64,000 nt of DNA, taken from Nereida sp. MMG025. Lineage in GTDB: Bacteria > Pseudomonadota > Alphaproteobacteria > Rhodobacterales > Rhodobacteraceae. Made by a program: the position numbers and the translations under genes. Below the pieces are notes generated by a model. That model saw only the letters and a list, made by a program, of their open reading frames with translations. It had not been told where the DNA came from and made no database searches. The stretch is from NCBI RefSeq assembly GCF_021654165.1, contig NZ_JAKFZN010000001.1:124001-188000 (forward strand), in the 5' to 3' direction. Within the stretch, counting starts at the first letter, position 1, and the number at the start of each line of letters is the position of its first letter. Below, one piece after another: positions 44,428-52,616 of the stretch.

Positions 44428-45074
44428 TAGCTGCCCTCTGCCGCGATCTGGTCTTTGAGTTCGCCGATCACTTTGACCCACAGATCAGGTTGCTGTGCCC
44501 CTGGCACGGCGTGCTGGTTGGCTACGATGAAGGTGGGCACAGACTGGATGCCCATTTTGCGGCTATGTGCGTCACGATCACGGATGTCCTGGGCGTCAGC
44601 ATCGCTTGCCAGCAGCTTGGAGACCACAGCCGCATCCATTTCGGCGGCATCTGCCAGATCGGCCAGAACCTCATGATCAGCGATATCGCGCCCGTCTTCA
44701 AAATAGGCTTTGAAAAGCGCATGGACGATTGCGGTCTGGCGCCCTTCGATACCTGCCCAATGGATCAGGCGATGGGCGTCAAGGGTGTTCGGGGTGCGTT
44801 TGATCCCTTCGAAATTGATCGCAAGGCCCGCATCTTCTGCGGCTTGCACCACAGGCGCATAGGCCCGCACAGCCCCGTCCTTGCCGCCGAATTTCGTTTC
44901 CAGATATTCGCGGCGGTCCATCCCCTCTGCGGGCATGTCGGGGTTAAGCTGGAAGGGGTGCCATTCGATCGTGAAAGGGTGATCTGGCACCTGTTCTAAG
45001 GCTTTGAACAGATGGGTCTTGCCGATGTAGCACCAAGGGCAAATGGGGTCGGAGATGATATCAAGTTTGACCAT
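44427..45074 (-). CDS. DsbA/FrnE-family thioredoxin-like oxidoreductase
   Basis: Protein of 215 residues with a thioredoxin fold interrupted by a helical insert. The active motif CPWC is at residues 12-15 (DPICPWCYIGK), and the C-terminal cis-Pro region is GIQSVPTFIVANQHAVPGAQ. No signal peptide is seen, so it is cytoplasmic, as for FrnE and the 2-hydroxychromene-2-carboxylate isomerase group. The start at 45074 (MVKLDIISDP) overlaps the acyl-CoA synthetase stop by 14 bases, and the stop overlaps the MFS start. Reaction not known. Confidence 0.88.
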   Translation of the reverse strand: MVKLDIISDPICPWCYIGKTHLFKALEQVPDHPFTIEWHPFQLNPDMPAEGMDRREYLETKFGGKDGAVRAYAPVVQAAEDAGLAINFEGIKRTPNTLDAHRLIHWAGIEGRQTAIVHALFKAYFEDGRDIADHEVLADLADAAEMDAAVVSKLLASDADAQDIRDRDAHSRKMGIQSVPTFIVANQHAVPGAQQPDLWVKVIGELKDQIAAEGS

Positions 45075-46548
45075 TTTGGGCCTCATACGCTGAGCGCAGT
45101 TGCCCGCGCAGGATTTTGTTGTTGGCGCCCTTAGGCAGGGTTTCCAACTGGATGTAAAGACGGGGCTGTTTGTAGCGGGCCAGATGGGTCCGGGCGTGTT
45201 GTTCCAGCTGCGCTTGGGGCAGCGGAGCGGGGCTGGTGTAAAAGGCGGCGATGACGCGCACATCTTCTTTGATTTGCACGTCGGTGACAGCAATTTCGTC
45301 GATGCCGTCTACGCGGGCCAGCGTGTTTTCAACATCAAGCGGTGAGACGCGGTAGCCGCCTGCGTTCATCATATCGTCGCTGCGGCCCATCAGCCGCAGG
45401 CTGCCGTCGTCTGCAAGCTCTGCCTGATCACCTGTGTCGAACCAATCGCCTTGAAACCGTGCGGCGGTGGCCTGCGGTTGGTTCAGATAGCCAAGCATCA
45501 GCCCTGGGTCACTGCGGTGGACGGCGATGGTGCCGTTTTGGGTGATCGCGATGCGGCGGCCTGATTGTGGGCGCAACCCGCTGGCATGGGGCTGCGCGGG
45601 GCGATCTGACAGGAAGGTCGAGCATTCTGACATGCCGTAGGCTTCGAGGATGGATGCGCCTGTGGCTTTTTGCCATTTGTCTCGTAATCCTTCCGAAAGC
45701 TTTTCCCCTGCGGACAGAAACCGAATGGTGGACGCATCATTCATCTTCATGTGATGCTTGAGGATTTGCCTGTAAATACCTGGAACAGCGGCAAAAACGC
45801 TGATTTTGTTATCACGCAAAGTCTGTGGCAAATGGGCGGGATCCAGACCATCAGGCGCGATCAGGGCTGTTGCACCCACGCTCCACGGATCCATGAGGCC
45901 TGTTCCGAGCGTATAGGTCCAGTTGAACCCACCCGCGTGCAGCACGCGGTCGTTGGCGTGAATTCCTGTCCAATCGCCAAGCATCATCTGTCTGGCCCAG
46001 ATTGCGCGGTGCGCGTGCAAAACGGCGCGCGGTGCGGCGGATGTGCCAGAGGTAAAAACGATATAGGCAGGGCGATCAGGGTCGCCCATCTGCGGCGGCA
46101 GGGGCGGCAGGTCATACCAGCTTTGGATGGTCTGGATATCATAGCAGGGCACATCGGGCGGGATGGGCAGGTCATCCGATCTGAGCACGGCGGCCGCGCC
46201 GATCTGGGTCGCGATGACATCGACTTCGGTTTGGGTAAGTTGTGCTGATGTGGGCACTGGAATGATGCCCGCGGCGATGGCGCCAAGATAGACAATGGGA
46301 AACTCAATACGGTTGCCCATGCGCATCAATAGTTGATCGCCCGACATCAGACCGCTGTTTTGCAACCCGCGCGCAACACCAAAGACACAGCGCGACAGCT
46401 GCGCAAATGTCAGGGTTTGCGGATCATCTCCCAAGATCGCAATCGCTGTTTTATCTGGTGCGTGTTTGGCAGCGGCCAAGACATGGGCTGCCATGTTGAA
46501 CGGCGCAGGGCAGGGTGGGACAGGATCATAGGGCAGGATATGTTGCAT
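45061..46548 (-). CDS. Acyl-CoA synthetase (AMP-forming) family
   Basis: Adenylate-forming enzyme of 495 residues that activates a carboxylic acid to its CoA thioester. The P-loop-like motif is YIVFTSGTSAAPRAVLHAHRA, A5 is LEAYGMSE, the adenylate-binding motif is DWFDTGDQAELADDGSLRLMGRSDDMM, and the catalytic Lys appears in LPKGANNKILRGQL. The acid substrate cannot be deduced. Divergent from an XRE-cupin regulator 66 bases away, which may control the three-gene operon (ligase, thioredoxin-like, MFS). Confidence 0.9.
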   Translation of the reverse strand: MQHILPYDPVPPCPAPFNMAAHVLAAAKHAPDKTAIAILGDDPQTLTFAQLSRCVFGVARGLQNSGLMSGDQLLMRMGNRIEFPIVYLGAIAAGIIPVPTSAQLTQTEVDVIATQIGAAAVLRSDDLPIPPDVPCYDIQTIQSWYDLPPLPPQMGDPDRPAYIVFTSGTSAAPRAVLHAHRAIWARQMMLGDWTGIHANDRVLHAGGFNWTYTLGTGLMDPWSVGATALIAPDGLDPAHLPQTLRDNKISVFAAVPGIYRQILKHHMKMNDASTIRFLSAGEKLSEGLRDKWQKATGASILEAYGMSECSTFLSDRPAQPHASGLRPQSGRRIAITQNGTIAVHRSDPGLMLGYLNQPQATAARFQGDWFDTGDQAELADDGSLRLMGRSDDMMNAGGYRVSPLDVENTLARVDGIDEIAVTDVQIKEDVRVIAAFYTSPAPLPQAQLEQHARTHLARYKQPRLYIQLETLPKGANNKILRGQLRSAYEAQNGQT

Positions 46549-46614
46549 GTGTTTGAGCTACCTTGTGTGCGGATGTGTTGCAACGGGGCGCATAGAGCGG
46601 CTATAGCGATTTGC

Positions 46615-47238
46615 ATGACACAAACCGATCCCAAATCCCTGATCCGCATTGCCCGCGAAGGCGGTGCCGAAGATCTGCCAGAGCCTGTAAACCTTGGTGT
46701 GCGGGTGCGTGAATTGCGCAAGGCCCGTGGCTGGACACTTGAGCAGGCGGCAGGGCAAGCGGGCTTGGCCCGTTCAACCCTGTCAAAAATCGAGAATGGG
46801 CAGATGTCACCAACCTATGATGCGCTGAAGAAACTGGCGGTTGGACTGGAAATCTCTGTGCCGCAGCTTTTTACACCGCCTGCCAAAGAACAGGTCAGCG
46901 GGCGTATGGCCGTTACCAAAAGCGGTGAAGGGTCAGAGCATGCGACAACAACCTATGAACATGAGTTGTTGGCCGCGACGCTGACCAAAAAGACCATGCT
47001 GCCCTACCGCGCCCGTGTGCGTGCGCGCAGCGTCGAAGAATTTGACGGATGGGTGCGTCACGACGGCGAAGAGTTTCTGTATGTGCTGACCGGCACGGTG
47101 AAGCTGTTTACCGAATTTTATGAACCTGTTGAAATGCGTCGCGGGGACAGCGCCTATTATGACGCTGCGATGGGCCATAACGTGGTGTCGACCAGCGATG
47201 AAGACGCGACAATCCTTTGGGTGACGTCTTTGTCCTAG
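46615..47238 (+). CDS. XRE family regulator with C-terminal cupin
   Basis: Regulator of 207 residues. An XRE helix-turn-helix spans about residues 27-80 (LGVRVRELRKARGWTLEQAAGQAG, STLSKIENGQMSPTYDALKKLA), followed by a cupin sensor domain (VRHDGEEFLYVLTGTVKLF, RRGDSAYYDAAMGHNVVS). This architecture commonly senses small acids or amines near metabolic operons. The ATG at 46615 is chosen because the sequence upstream is not protein-like and overlaps the divergent synthetase. It probably regulates that operon; the inference rests on position only. Confidence 0.88.
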   Translation: MTQTDPKSLIRIAREGGAEDLPEPVNLGVRVRELRKARGWTLEQAAGQAGLARSTLSKIENGQMSPTYDALKKLAVGLEISVPQLFTPPAKEQVSGRMAVTKSGEGSEHATTTYEHELLAATLTKKTMLPYRARVRARSVEEFDGWVRHDGEEFLYVLTGTVKLFTEFYEPVEMRRGDSAYYDAAMGHNVVSTSDEDATILWVTSLS

Positions 47239-47241
47239 GGC

Positions 47242-47478
47242 TTACTCGGCGGCCATGACAGCGCCGGCATCATCTTCCAATTCCTGAACAAAGAGCCAAT
47301 CACTGATTTCTTCCATCGCTTCGGTCATGGTGAGGTGATGGGTTTCGGCAAGATGGGCGACCAATTTGTGCTTGTCATGATGGACAACTTGCAAATGGGC
47401 CAGATCGGCTTGGGGGAACCGCTGTTTGATGGCGGCGGGCGAAAACGTGATAACACTTGGCAACTTCATAATGGGCAT
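47242..47478 (-). CDS. Small conserved hypothetical protein, 78 residues
   Basis: Soluble acidic protein with several histidines (VVHHDKHKLVAHLAETHHLTMTEAMEEISDWLF). The start at 47478 is chosen because AGGGAGG lies 5 bases upstream; a second ATG follows three codons later. It ends 3 bases from the convergent regulator's stop. The histidine clustering could bind metal, but I recognise no family. Independent transcription is likely from the 96-base gap upstream. Confidence 0.65.
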   Translation of the reverse strand: MPIMKLPSVITFSPAAIKQRFPQADLAHLQVVHHDKHKLVAHLAETHHLTMTEAMEEISDWLFVQELEDDAGAVMAAE

Positions 47479-47574
47479 ACATGCCTCCCTTAAACTCGTC
47501 CTCGCACTGAAATCGTATGCAAGCACGAAAAGGTTAAACATTGGTCAAGCTGCCGCTGTGTCAGAATGCCCCGA

Positions 47575-48225
47575 TTAGGCGCGAAACAGCCAGCGCAGGA
47601 CGGGGACCGCAACAAGTGTGGCGACGACCTGAATGGCGATAAACATCGGCACGTGGTCGGGGTTGATGCCTGCAAACGTATCGGACAGCCCGCGTGCGAT
47701 ACTGACGGCGGGATTTGCAAAACTGGTAGATGATGTAAACCAATAGGCGCCCGTAATATAAAGCGCCACAAGGGTCGGCACGGCCGCTGCATTGGATTTC
47801 AGCCCGCCGAAGATGACAAAGAGCAACCCGAACGTCGCAAAACCTTCCGATACCCAAAGGGGTAGCCCCGTGCGATCGGTGGTGGACAGCTGCAAAATTG
47901 CCTGATCGAACATGATGTGGGTTAGCCAGACACCCAAAATGCCGCCGATAACTTGCGCAGTGACATAGAGGGCTGCGTGGCGCGAGGTTATTTCGCAGCG
48001 CAGCGCAAAAGCAAGTGTGACGGCGGGGTTAAAATGAGCGCCGGATATCGGGCCCAGTGTCGTGATGATCACATAGAGCATACAGCCCGTGGCAATGGCA
48101 TTGGCCAGCAAAGCAATGGCGGTATTTCCGCCTGACAAGGCCTCGCCCATGATGCCAGAGCCGACCACGCCAATCAAAAGAAGGGCGGTTCCAAGCGCCT
48201 CTGCACATATTTTGCGGGTCAGCAT
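47575..48225 (-). CDS. Aquaporin/MIP family channel
   Basis: Inner-membrane channel of 216 residues with six hydrophobic helices and two NPA half-helices, GAHFNPAVTLAFAL and STSFANPAVSIARGL. It could carry water, glycerol or small neutral solutes such as metalloids; the pore selectivity residues were not resolved by eye. It follows three tiny lipoprotein genes, 13 bases after the last, in the same direction as the solute-binding protein gene, so it may be part of that transcript. Confidence 0.88.
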   Translation of the reverse strand: MLTRKICAEALGTALLLIGVVGSGIMGEALSGGNTAIALLANAIATGCMLYVIITTLGPISGAHFNPAVTLAFALRCEITSRHAALYVTAQVIGGILGVWLTHIMFDQAILQLSTTDRTGLPLWVSEGFATFGLLFVIFGGLKSNAAAVPTLVALYITGAYWFTSSTSFANPAVSIARGLSDTFAGINPDHVPMFIAIQVVATLVAVPVLRWLFRA

Positions 48226-48238
48226 GCGATCTGTCTTT

Positions 48239-48364
48239 TTAGAACACGGTTTTGGTGACGACTTTTACAGGCACCGTCACGGCCTTGGTCGCCACACGCG
48301 CGGGGCCGCATGCTGCCAAAGCAGCGATGCATATCCCGATGGTGGCGTAGCGTATCCCAATCAC
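48239..48364 (-). CDS. Micro-lipoprotein, 41 residues
   Basis: Short reading frame starting with GTG at 48364 in a GTGA overlap with the preceding lipoprotein's stop. The product has a type II signal peptide (MIGIRYATIGICIAALAAC) with lipobox LAAC (Cys19) and a Val/Thr/Lys-rich mature part of about 22 residues (TKAVTVPVKVVTKTVF). It precedes the aquaporin gene by 13 bases. The 4-base overlap and lipobox argue strongly that it is real. Function unknown. Confidence 0.68.
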   Translation of the reverse strand: MIGIRYATIGICIAALAACGPARVATKAVTVPVKVVTKTVF

Positions 48365-48480
48365 TTCGGTGCGATTTCCATAAAGTTGGCGTTGCCGCGA
48401 TCCAAAAGATTTTCACCCATTTCGGCTTCGCATGCGGCAAGAGCAGTCAGCACAGTGAATGCAGCAAGAACACGGATCAT
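48361..48480 (-). CDS. Micro-lipoprotein, 39 residues
   Basis: Short reading frame with a type II signal peptide (MIRVLAAFTVLTALAAC, lipobox LAAC at Cys17) and an acidic mature tail of 23 residues (EAEMGENLLDRGNANF...). A ribosome-binding site (AAGGAAAT) lies upstream of the ATG at 48480. It follows the entericidin-like gene by 27 bases and overlaps the next lipoprotein by 4. Not recognised as a named family. Confidence 0.7.
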   Translation of the reverse strand: MIRVLAAFTVLTALAACEAEMGENLLDRGNANFMEIAPK

Positions 48481-48507
48481 TTGATATTTCCTTAATTTTA
48501 GTAGGGA

Positions 48508-48621
48508 TCAGAGGTTTTTGACAGTGCGTGCCGCGCCAGAGATGTCTTGGCCGACACCTTCAACTGTATTGCACGCGGCCAAAAGGGCAATCAGCCCGAG
48601 GATCAGAAGTTTAGTTTTCAT
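48508..48621 (-). CDS. Entericidin-like lipoprotein, 37 residues
   Basis: Short reading frame with signal and lipobox (MKTKLLILGLIALLAAC, Cys17) and mature part NTVEGVGQDISGAARTVKNL, matching the entericidin A/B pattern (CNTxxGxGxDI). Entericidins are small outer-membrane lipoproteins; in E. coli they form an antidote/toxin pair. The ATG at 48619-48621 lies inside the 3' end of the solute-binding protein gene (11-base overlap), suggesting translational coupling. Confidence 0.82.
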   Translation of the reverse strand: MKTKLLILGLIALLAACNTVEGVGQDISGAARTVKNL

Positions 48622-50437
48622 CATACCACCATACGTCAGGTTGCCAGCCGATCCAGTCACCATAGATCGGCAGATTTTCGGGATATTTCAGCTCTTTGGC
48701 ATGTGCAATGCGGCTGATGTTGAATTGATAGATCGGGATCACATAGCGCCCCGTCGTCAGGATACGGTCAAGGGCGCGTGTGGCTGCCAGAAACTCGTCT
48801 TGGCTGGTCGAATTGAGCAGACGGTCGATCATCGCTTCGGCGGCGGGGCTGTTCATCCCCATCCAGTTGCGCCGCCCCGGTGTGTCTACGCCTTCGCTGC
48901 CCCAATAAAGCTTTTGTTCATTGCCGGGGCTGAGCGACATGCCGCGACGATAGTAGGTCATGTCGAAGTCGTAGTTTGTGGTGCGGTCTTTGTATTGCGC
49001 GGGATCCACCGTAGTGATCGTGACGTCAATGCCCAGACGTTCAAGGGATTTGCTATAAAGCTCGATGATAGACTGGTTTTCGGCGCTGCCTTGTTGCAAC
49101 AGCACTTCGAAGGTGAAGGGCGTGCCATCGGCGGCTTTCATCTTGCCGTCGTCCCCCACGGCGTATCCTGCGGCTTCGAACTGGGCGAGGGCGGCGCGGA
49201 TGTTGCGGCGGTTGGCTTCTGATCCGTCAGAAACGGGCAGGGCGTAGCCTTCCAATGCGCCAGGAAGCAGGGTGTCGGCGTAGGGTTGCAGAAATTCAGC
49301 GACCAGCCCCGTGGCGGGGCCGTCTTGCATGCCCAGAACCGAGTTCGAGAAATAGCTGGTGATGCGCGGCTGCTGACCGCCGGTCATGTTGTTGTTGATG
49401 AACTCAAAATTGAAGGCATGGATCAACGCATCGCGCACGCGCCAATCCGCAAAGGTATCGCGGCGGGTGTTCATCACAAAGCCGGTGATGCCTGAGGGGC
49501 GTTCGTGCGGGATAACAGATTTTACCACATCGCCATTGTCGATGGCGGGAAAATCATATTGGTCATCCCATTTCTGGGCGTTGAATTCGCGGTTCGAATT
49601 CAGGATGCCTGCTTTGAACGCCTCAAACTGGGCCGTTCCATCGCCGAAGAATTCGAGGCGGATTTCGTCAAGGTTCATGGTGCCGCGGCGGAAGGGAATG
49701 TCGGCGCCCCAATAGTCGGGGTTGCGCTTGAGGCTGACAAAGCGGCCGGCTTCAAAATCGTCGATCACATAGGGCGACGAGGTGATGGGAATGGTATCCA
49801 GCCCACTTTCTGCGAAATCCAGCCCGTCCCATTGCGCTTTTTTCAGGATCGGACGCATTCCAACCAAAAGGGCCAGCTCACGATCCTCGGTGTTGAAGGT
49901 GAAGCGCACCGAGCGTTCGCCCGTCTGTTCGATGCTTTCAAGCTTTTGCAGCATGCTATGATAGCGCGGGTGGCCCTGGTCGGGATCTCCAAGGGTTTCA
50001 TAGGACCAGATCACGTCCTCGACGGTGACGGGGGAGCCATCGGAGAATCGGGCCTCTGGGCGCAATGTGAATTCCACCCATTCGCGGCTTTCGCCCACCT
50101 CAATCGATTCGGCGAGAAGGCCATAAAGCGCGAAAGGTTCGTCGTAGGAGCGGCCCATCAATGTCTCGACGCCGATGAACCTGAGCTGCCATGGGGTGCT
50201 GCCTTTGAGGATAAACGGGTTGAGACTGTCAAAGCTGCCGACTTCGCCAGTGACGATCTTGCCGCCCTTTGGCGCATCGGGGTTGGCATAGGGGAGCGCC
50301 GCAAAATCTGGGGGTAGGGCAGGGTCGCCATACATAGCTATGCCATGTTTCGGCTCGGCCTGCGCGAATCCCGCAACACCCGCTGCCAGCAAGATACCGG
50401 CTAAGCCACGCGACAAATTGGAAAAAATAGGTTTCAT
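48611..50437 (-). CDS. Extracellular solute-binding protein, family 5 (YejA-like)
   Basis: Periplasmic binding protein of an oligopeptide-type ABC importer, 608 residues. The signal peptide is MKPIFSNLSRGLAGILLAAGVAGFAQA, with cleavage before EPK. The mature chain has the SBP_bac_5 motifs (NPDAPKGGKIVTGEVGSFDSLNPF, EFTLRPEARFSDGSPVTVEDVIWS, VRDALIHAFNFEFIN). The opening with the KGG motif resembles YejA-type proteins. The ATG at 50437 starts the signal peptide; upstream in-frame codons are not conserved. No permease or ATPase genes are adjacent. Three micro-lipoproteins and an aquaporin follow. Confidence 0.9.
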   Translation of the reverse strand: MKPIFSNLSRGLAGILLAAGVAGFAQAEPKHGIAMYGDPALPPDFAALPYANPDAPKGGKIVTGEVGSFDSLNPFILKGSTPWQLRFIGVETLMGRSYDEPFALYGLLAESIEVGESREWVEFTLRPEARFSDGSPVTVEDVIWSYETLGDPDQGHPRYHSMLQKLESIEQTGERSVRFTFNTEDRELALLVGMRPILKKAQWDGLDFAESGLDTIPITSSPYVIDDFEAGRFVSLKRNPDYWGADIPFRRGTMNLDEIRLEFFGDGTAQFEAFKAGILNSNREFNAQKWDDQYDFPAIDNGDVVKSVIPHERPSGITGFVMNTRRDTFADWRVRDALIHAFNFEFINNNMTGGQQPRITSYFSNSVLGMQDGPATGLVAEFLQPYADTLLPGALEGYALPVSDGSEANRRNIRAALAQFEAAGYAVGDDGKMKAADGTPFTFEVLLQQGSAENQSIIELYSKSLERLGIDVTITTVDPAQYKDRTTNYDFDMTYYRRGMSLSPGNEQKLYWGSEGVDTPGRRNWMGMNSPAAEAMIDRLLNSTSQDEFLAATRALDRILTTGRYVIPIYQFNISRIAHAKELKYPENLPIYGDWIGWQPDVWWYDEN

Positions 50438-50517
50438 TTTGTGGACAATCCCAGAACTGCTTTGTTTTCTTAGATCAAAGCGTATTCGGAGGGTTAACAC
50501 AATTCAAACATTCCCCC

Positions 50518-50546
50518 TTGGACTCTGTGAGCGGATTGCGTATAAG
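50518..50546 (+). promoter_or_regulatory. Putative promoter of a small RNA
   Basis: TTGGAC at 50518-50523 is followed after 17 bases by TATAAG at 50541-50546. The -10 is a good match and the -35 keeps the TTG typical of alphaproteobacterial promoters. It points to the two-hairpin unit that ends in a strong terminator at 50629. Confidence 0.5.
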
Positions 50547-50551
50547 TAAGT

Positions 50552-50629
50552 CACTGCTCGATAGGTTTCTTGCCTGTATGAAACCTGCCTCAATAACTTA
50601 ACGCCAGCTTCGTGCTGGCGTTTTTTTTT
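50552..50629 (+). ncRNA. Candidate small RNA with two hairpins and terminator
   Basis: A predicted transcript of about 78 bases with no coding potential. Hairpin 1 is a perfect 7-bp stem (AGGTTTC at 50563-50569 with GAAACCT at 50580-50586, 10-base loop TTGCCTGTAT). Hairpin 2 is a classical terminator (ACGCCAGC at 50601-50608, complement at 50614-50621, loop TTCGT) followed by nine T. No plus-strand gene lies upstream to need this terminator, because the binding-protein gene runs the other way. It could instead be a leader/attenuator of bdhA, 88 bases downstream. Confidence 0.5.
50601..50629 (+). terminator. Strong rho-independent terminator
   Basis: Perfect 8-bp GC-rich stem with a TTCGT loop and a run of nine T on the plus strand (50621-50629). 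It lies upstream of bdhA and downstream of no annotated plus-strand gene. Confidence 0.9.
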
Positions 50630-50717
50630 GGTCATACGCGGTGGCAGATGTCTGTGGCGGTTTACTTTGCACGTGCAGCATATAGGGTGCGCCTAACGGA
50701 TAAAGAAGGACGACACC

Positions 50718-51503
50718 ATGGCATTGACCTATGATTTAACGGGCAAAACAGCTGTAATTACGGGGTCCAATTCAGGGATCGGCCTGGGGATTGCCGAGGA
50801 ACTGGCAAAAGCGGGCGCCAATGTCGTGTTGAACAGCTTCACCGATCGCGACGAAGACCACGCCATTGCCGCGCGGATCGCAAAAGAAACAGGCGTTGAG
50901 GCCAAGTATATCGCAGCTGATATGTCGAAAGGGGACGATTGCCGCCGGTTGGTGGCTGATGCAGGGGCGTGCGATATCCTGATCAATAACGCGGGCATCC
51001 AGCACGTGGCCCCCATCGACGAATTCCCGACGGGCAAATGGGACGCCATTATTGCGATCAACATGAGTTCTGCGTTTCACACAACCGCCCAAGCCCTACC
51101 CATGATGCGCAAAGCCGGGTGGGGGCGCGTGATCAACATCGCGTCGGCCCATGGTCTGACAGCCTCGCCCTACAAGTCGGCTTATATCGCAGCCAAGCAC
51201 GGGGTCGTTGGCCTGACCAAGACCGTCGCGCTGGAAACGGCGGAAGAGCCGATCACCGCCAATGCGATCTGCCCGGGCTATGTGCTGACCCCGCTGGTCG
51301 AAAGCCAGATCCCTGATACGATGAAAGAATACGACATGAGCCGTGACGACGTGATCAAGAATGTCATGCTCAAGCGTCAGCCTTCCAAAGAGTTCGCGAC
51401 AGTTGAGCAGATGGGCGGGACGGCGGCCTTTTTGTGTTCAGATGCGGCAGCACAGATCACAGGCACGACGATTTCGGTCGATGGCGGCTGGACGGCGCTC
51501 TAG
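50718..51503 (+). CDS. bdhA: 3-Hydroxybutyrate dehydrogenase
   Basis: NAD-dependent short-chain dehydrogenase of 261 residues that interconverts 3-hydroxybutyrate and acetoacetate during polyhydroxybutyrate turnover. Rossmann motif TGSNSGIGLG, NNAG, catalytic Ser in INIASAHG, and Tyr/Lys in YKSAYIAAKHG are visible. The sequence features SPYKSAYIAAKHGVVGLTK and CPGYVLTPLVE match BdhA. A ribosome site AAGGACG precedes the ATG. It is followed by two perfect palindromes and a patatin gene. Confidence 0.92.
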   Translation: MALTYDLTGKTAVITGSNSGIGLGIAEELAKAGANVVLNSFTDRDEDHAIAARIAKETGVEAKYIAADMSKGDDCRRLVADAGACDILINNAGIQHVAPIDEFPTGKWDAIIAINMSSAFHTTAQALPMMRKAGWGRVINIASAHGLTASPYKSAYIAAKHGVVGLTKTVALETAEEPITANAICPGYVLTPLVESQIPDTMKEYDMSRDDVIKNVMLKRQPSKEFATVEQMGGTAAFLCSDAAAQITGTTISVDGGWTAL

Positions 51504-51506
51504 CGC

Positions 51507-51558
51507 CATATTTTTCGGGAAAAATATGCCGCGGGATGAATGTTCTGGAACATTCATC
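51507..51558. repeat. Two adjacent perfect inverted repeats
   Basis: The 75-base gap between bdhA and the patatin gene holds CATATTTTTC/GAAAAATATG (10-bp arms, 51507-51516 and 51519-51528, 2-base gap) and, 6 bases further, GATGAATGTTC/GAACATTCATC (11-bp arms, 51535-51545 and 51548-51558, 2-base gap). The first resembles a bidirectional terminator. The second could be a regulator's operator or an mRNA-processing hairpin. Confidence 0.7.
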
Positions 51559-51578
51559 TTCCTTAAGGAGTGCGCATC

Positions 51579-52616
51579 ATGACGGTAAAACGGATCAATC
51601 TGGCGCTGCAAGGCGGGGGCGCGCATGGCGCCTTTACGTGGGGCGTTTTGGACCGTCTGCTGGATGAGGAGCGGCTGGAGATTGCAGCCATAACGGGCAC
51701 GTCGGCGGGTGCATTGAATGGCGCAGCGTTGAAGTCTGGCATGGTGGCCGGTGGACGCGCGGGGGCGCGCGAAAACCTGGATTGGCTATGGGGACAGGTT
51801 GGTGCGATCAATGATCCGGTTTTTGCGGGTTGGCTGTCTTTGTTTGGCGGCGCGGTGCCGGCCTTGAGCAAAGGGCTGGAAAGCTCGTGGCCGTTTATGG
51901 TGCTGGATAGTGTGAGCCGTATGAGTTCGCCTTACGCCTTGGGTGCCTTTTATCGCAATCCTTTGGAACGTATTGTGGAGCGGTTTGCCTATGACCGCGT
52001 TTGTGCCAAAGACGGGCCGCGGCTGCATGTTTGTGCCACGAATGTGCGCACCGGCAAAATCCGCGTGTTTGACGAATCCGACATTTGCGCAGAGGCGATT
52101 ATGGCCAGCGCGTGCCTGCCTACTTTGTTTAAGGCTGTTGAATTGCATGATCCTGCCTCTGACCAGATCGAGGCCTATTGGGACGGTGGATACACGGGCA
52201 ATCCTGCGTTGTTTCCGCTTTTTGAAGGCGACTTGCCGCCCGATGTGGTGGTGGTCAATATCAATCCGCTCAGCCGTTCCGAAGTGCCAAAGACGGGGCA
52301 GGCGATCCAGAACCGGATCAACGAGATCAGCTTTAATTCATCCCTGCTGCGCGAATTACGCGCGATCGCGTTTGTCCAACGGCTGCTGAAGGACGGAGCG
52401 ATCAAACGGGGCACCATGAAGAATATCCATGTCCATATGATTGCCGATGATGCCTTGATGAACGATTTGGGGGTGGCCACCAAGTTGATCCCTCAGCCTG
52501 TGATCTTGGGCAAGTTGAAAGAGGCAGGACGTGCAGCGGCGGATGCGTTTTTGGACGCGCATTGGGATCAGATCGGTCAGGAAAGTTCGGTGGATTTGCC
52601 TGCGATGTTCCGCTAG
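51579..52616 (+). CDS. Patatin-like phospholipase
   Basis: Lipid acyl hydrolase of 345 residues with a Ser-Asp dyad. The oxyanion motif is QGGGAHGAF, the nucleophile Ser42 is in GTSAG, and the catalytic Asp is in YWDGGYTGNP. No signal peptide, so it is cytoplasmic. The ATG at 51579 has AAGGAG 8 bases upstream and gives the family opening (MTVKRINLALQGGG). In roseobacters this type of patatin often neighbours polyhydroxybutyrate genes, here bdhA, so a role in granule or lipid turnover is possible. Its stop overlaps the convergent DUF502 stop by 4 bases. Confidence 0.88.
   Translation: MTVKRINLALQGGGAHGAFTWGVLDRLLDEERLEIAAITGTSAGALNGAALKSGMVAGGRAGARENLDWLWGQVGAINDPVFAGWLSLFGGAVPALSKGLESSWPFMVLDSVSRMSSPYALGAFYRNPLERIVERFAYDRVCAKDGPRLHVCATNVRTGKIRVFDESDICAEAIMASACLPTLFKAVELHDPASDQIEAYWDGGYTGNPALFPLFEGDLPPDVVVVNINPLSRSEVPKTGQAIQNRINEISFNSSLLRELRAIAFVQRLLKDGAIKRGTMKNIHVHMIADDALMNDLGVATKLIPQPVILGKLKEAGRAAADAFLDAHWDQIGQESSVDLPAMFR

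Noticed and set aside
44280-44999. Open frame of 239 codons antisense to the DsbA-like gene
   Set aside because: The sense protein is well supported by CPWC and operon overlaps; the antisense frame is not protein-like.
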